23,614 bases of DNA from Flemingiibacterium sp045636265 (GTDB lineage: Bacteria > Bacillota > Clostridia > Oscillospirales > CAG-272). Below are positions 23,505 through 23,614 of this stretch, one piece after another; position 1 is the first letter of the stretch, and each line of letters begins with the position of its first letter. Under the pieces are notes generated by a model. The model worked only from the letters and a program-made list of their open reading frames with translations. It had not been told where the DNA came from and did no database searches. Position numbers and translations under genes: made by a program. The stretch lies in NCBI GenBank assembly GCA_045636265.1, contig JAZTXD010000195.1, positions 1 to 23,614 on the forward strand. The letters run 5' to 3'.

Positions 23505-23614
23505 TTGGTGCCGGTGACGGGGGTCGATTGACCCGCAAGAGCTGACGCAGGCGTCAGCTCTACAAGAACGCAGGACGTTCTTGATGTGCCTCTTCTTCAC
23601 CCCACTCTCGTCAT
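23505..23614. repeat. Hairpin-rich 110-bp repeat, copy 2 (reaches window end)
   Basis: Same order of hairpins as copy 1. Differences include GGTGGC to GGTGAC, GACGTAGG to GACGCAGG and GCATGGC to GCAGGAC, the last two in or next to hairpin loops. The array may continue beyond the window. Confidence 0.9.

Noticed and set aside
23177..23614. CRISPR array
   Set aside because: The repeats are palindromic modules of uneven spacing (16-26 bp) or 110 bp long, with no unique spacers of constant length and no cas genes.

Overview
The window looks like a chromosomal segment of a Gram-positive member of the Clostridia, most likely a gut Oscillospirales/Ruminococcaceae-type bacterium. This is inferred from gene content and signals, not from a marker gene. 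Shine-Dalgarno sites are strong AGGAGG types. Several promoters are sigma-A with 17-bp spacers and often a TGGTATAAT extended -10. Lipoprotein signal peptides are frequent, a fatty-acid kinase pair is present, and host- or plant-glycan enzymes are abundant. No rRNA, tRNA, transposase or CRISPR array was seen.

Layout. (1) 1-771: a manganese (yybP-ykoY) riboswitch with two terminator-like hairpins, controlling the Mn exporter MntP. (2) 883-3594: a two-gene operon of a DegV/FakB fatty-acid binding protein and a FakA-like fatty-acid kinase, with a clear promoter and terminator. (3) 3598-8667: a promoter, a leader with a perfect 26-bp inverted repeat, then an apparent operon of ECF sigma factor, large membrane-anchored putative anti-sigma, serpin lipoprotein and small lipoprotein. 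(4) 8668-9079: a GC-rich, partly palindromic stretch without a credible gene. (5) 9080-10285: an aldo/keto reductase with a C-terminal ferredoxin-like domain. (6) 10288-11514, minus strand: two AT-rich genes of unknown function behind a full-consensus promoter. (7) 11530-20961: a carbohydrate locus holding an aldose-1-epimerase-like protein and a GH2 beta-mannosidase-like enzyme (minus), a GH151/GH42-like glycosidase (plus), an AraC regulator (minus) and a GH2 beta-galactosidase (plus). (8) 21123-22940: a CotH-kinase-family lipoprotein. (9) 22935-23614: a 3'-truncated four-helix-bundle (S23/IVS, TIGR02436-type) gene, an upstream array of small hairpins joined by a constant ATGATAT linker, and two copies of a 110-bp hairpin-rich repeat separated by a palindromic spacer.

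How the parts work together. The glycosidases lack signal peptides and so should act on imported oligosaccharides. Their divergent promoters carry repeats spaced about two helical turns apart, as expected for the AraC protein. The sigma/anti-sigma/serpin block reads as an envelope-sensing unit whose output includes a secreted protease inhibitor. The most unusual sequence is the right end, where modular hairpins keep constant linkers but have different paired stems, next to a gene family often found with structured repeats.
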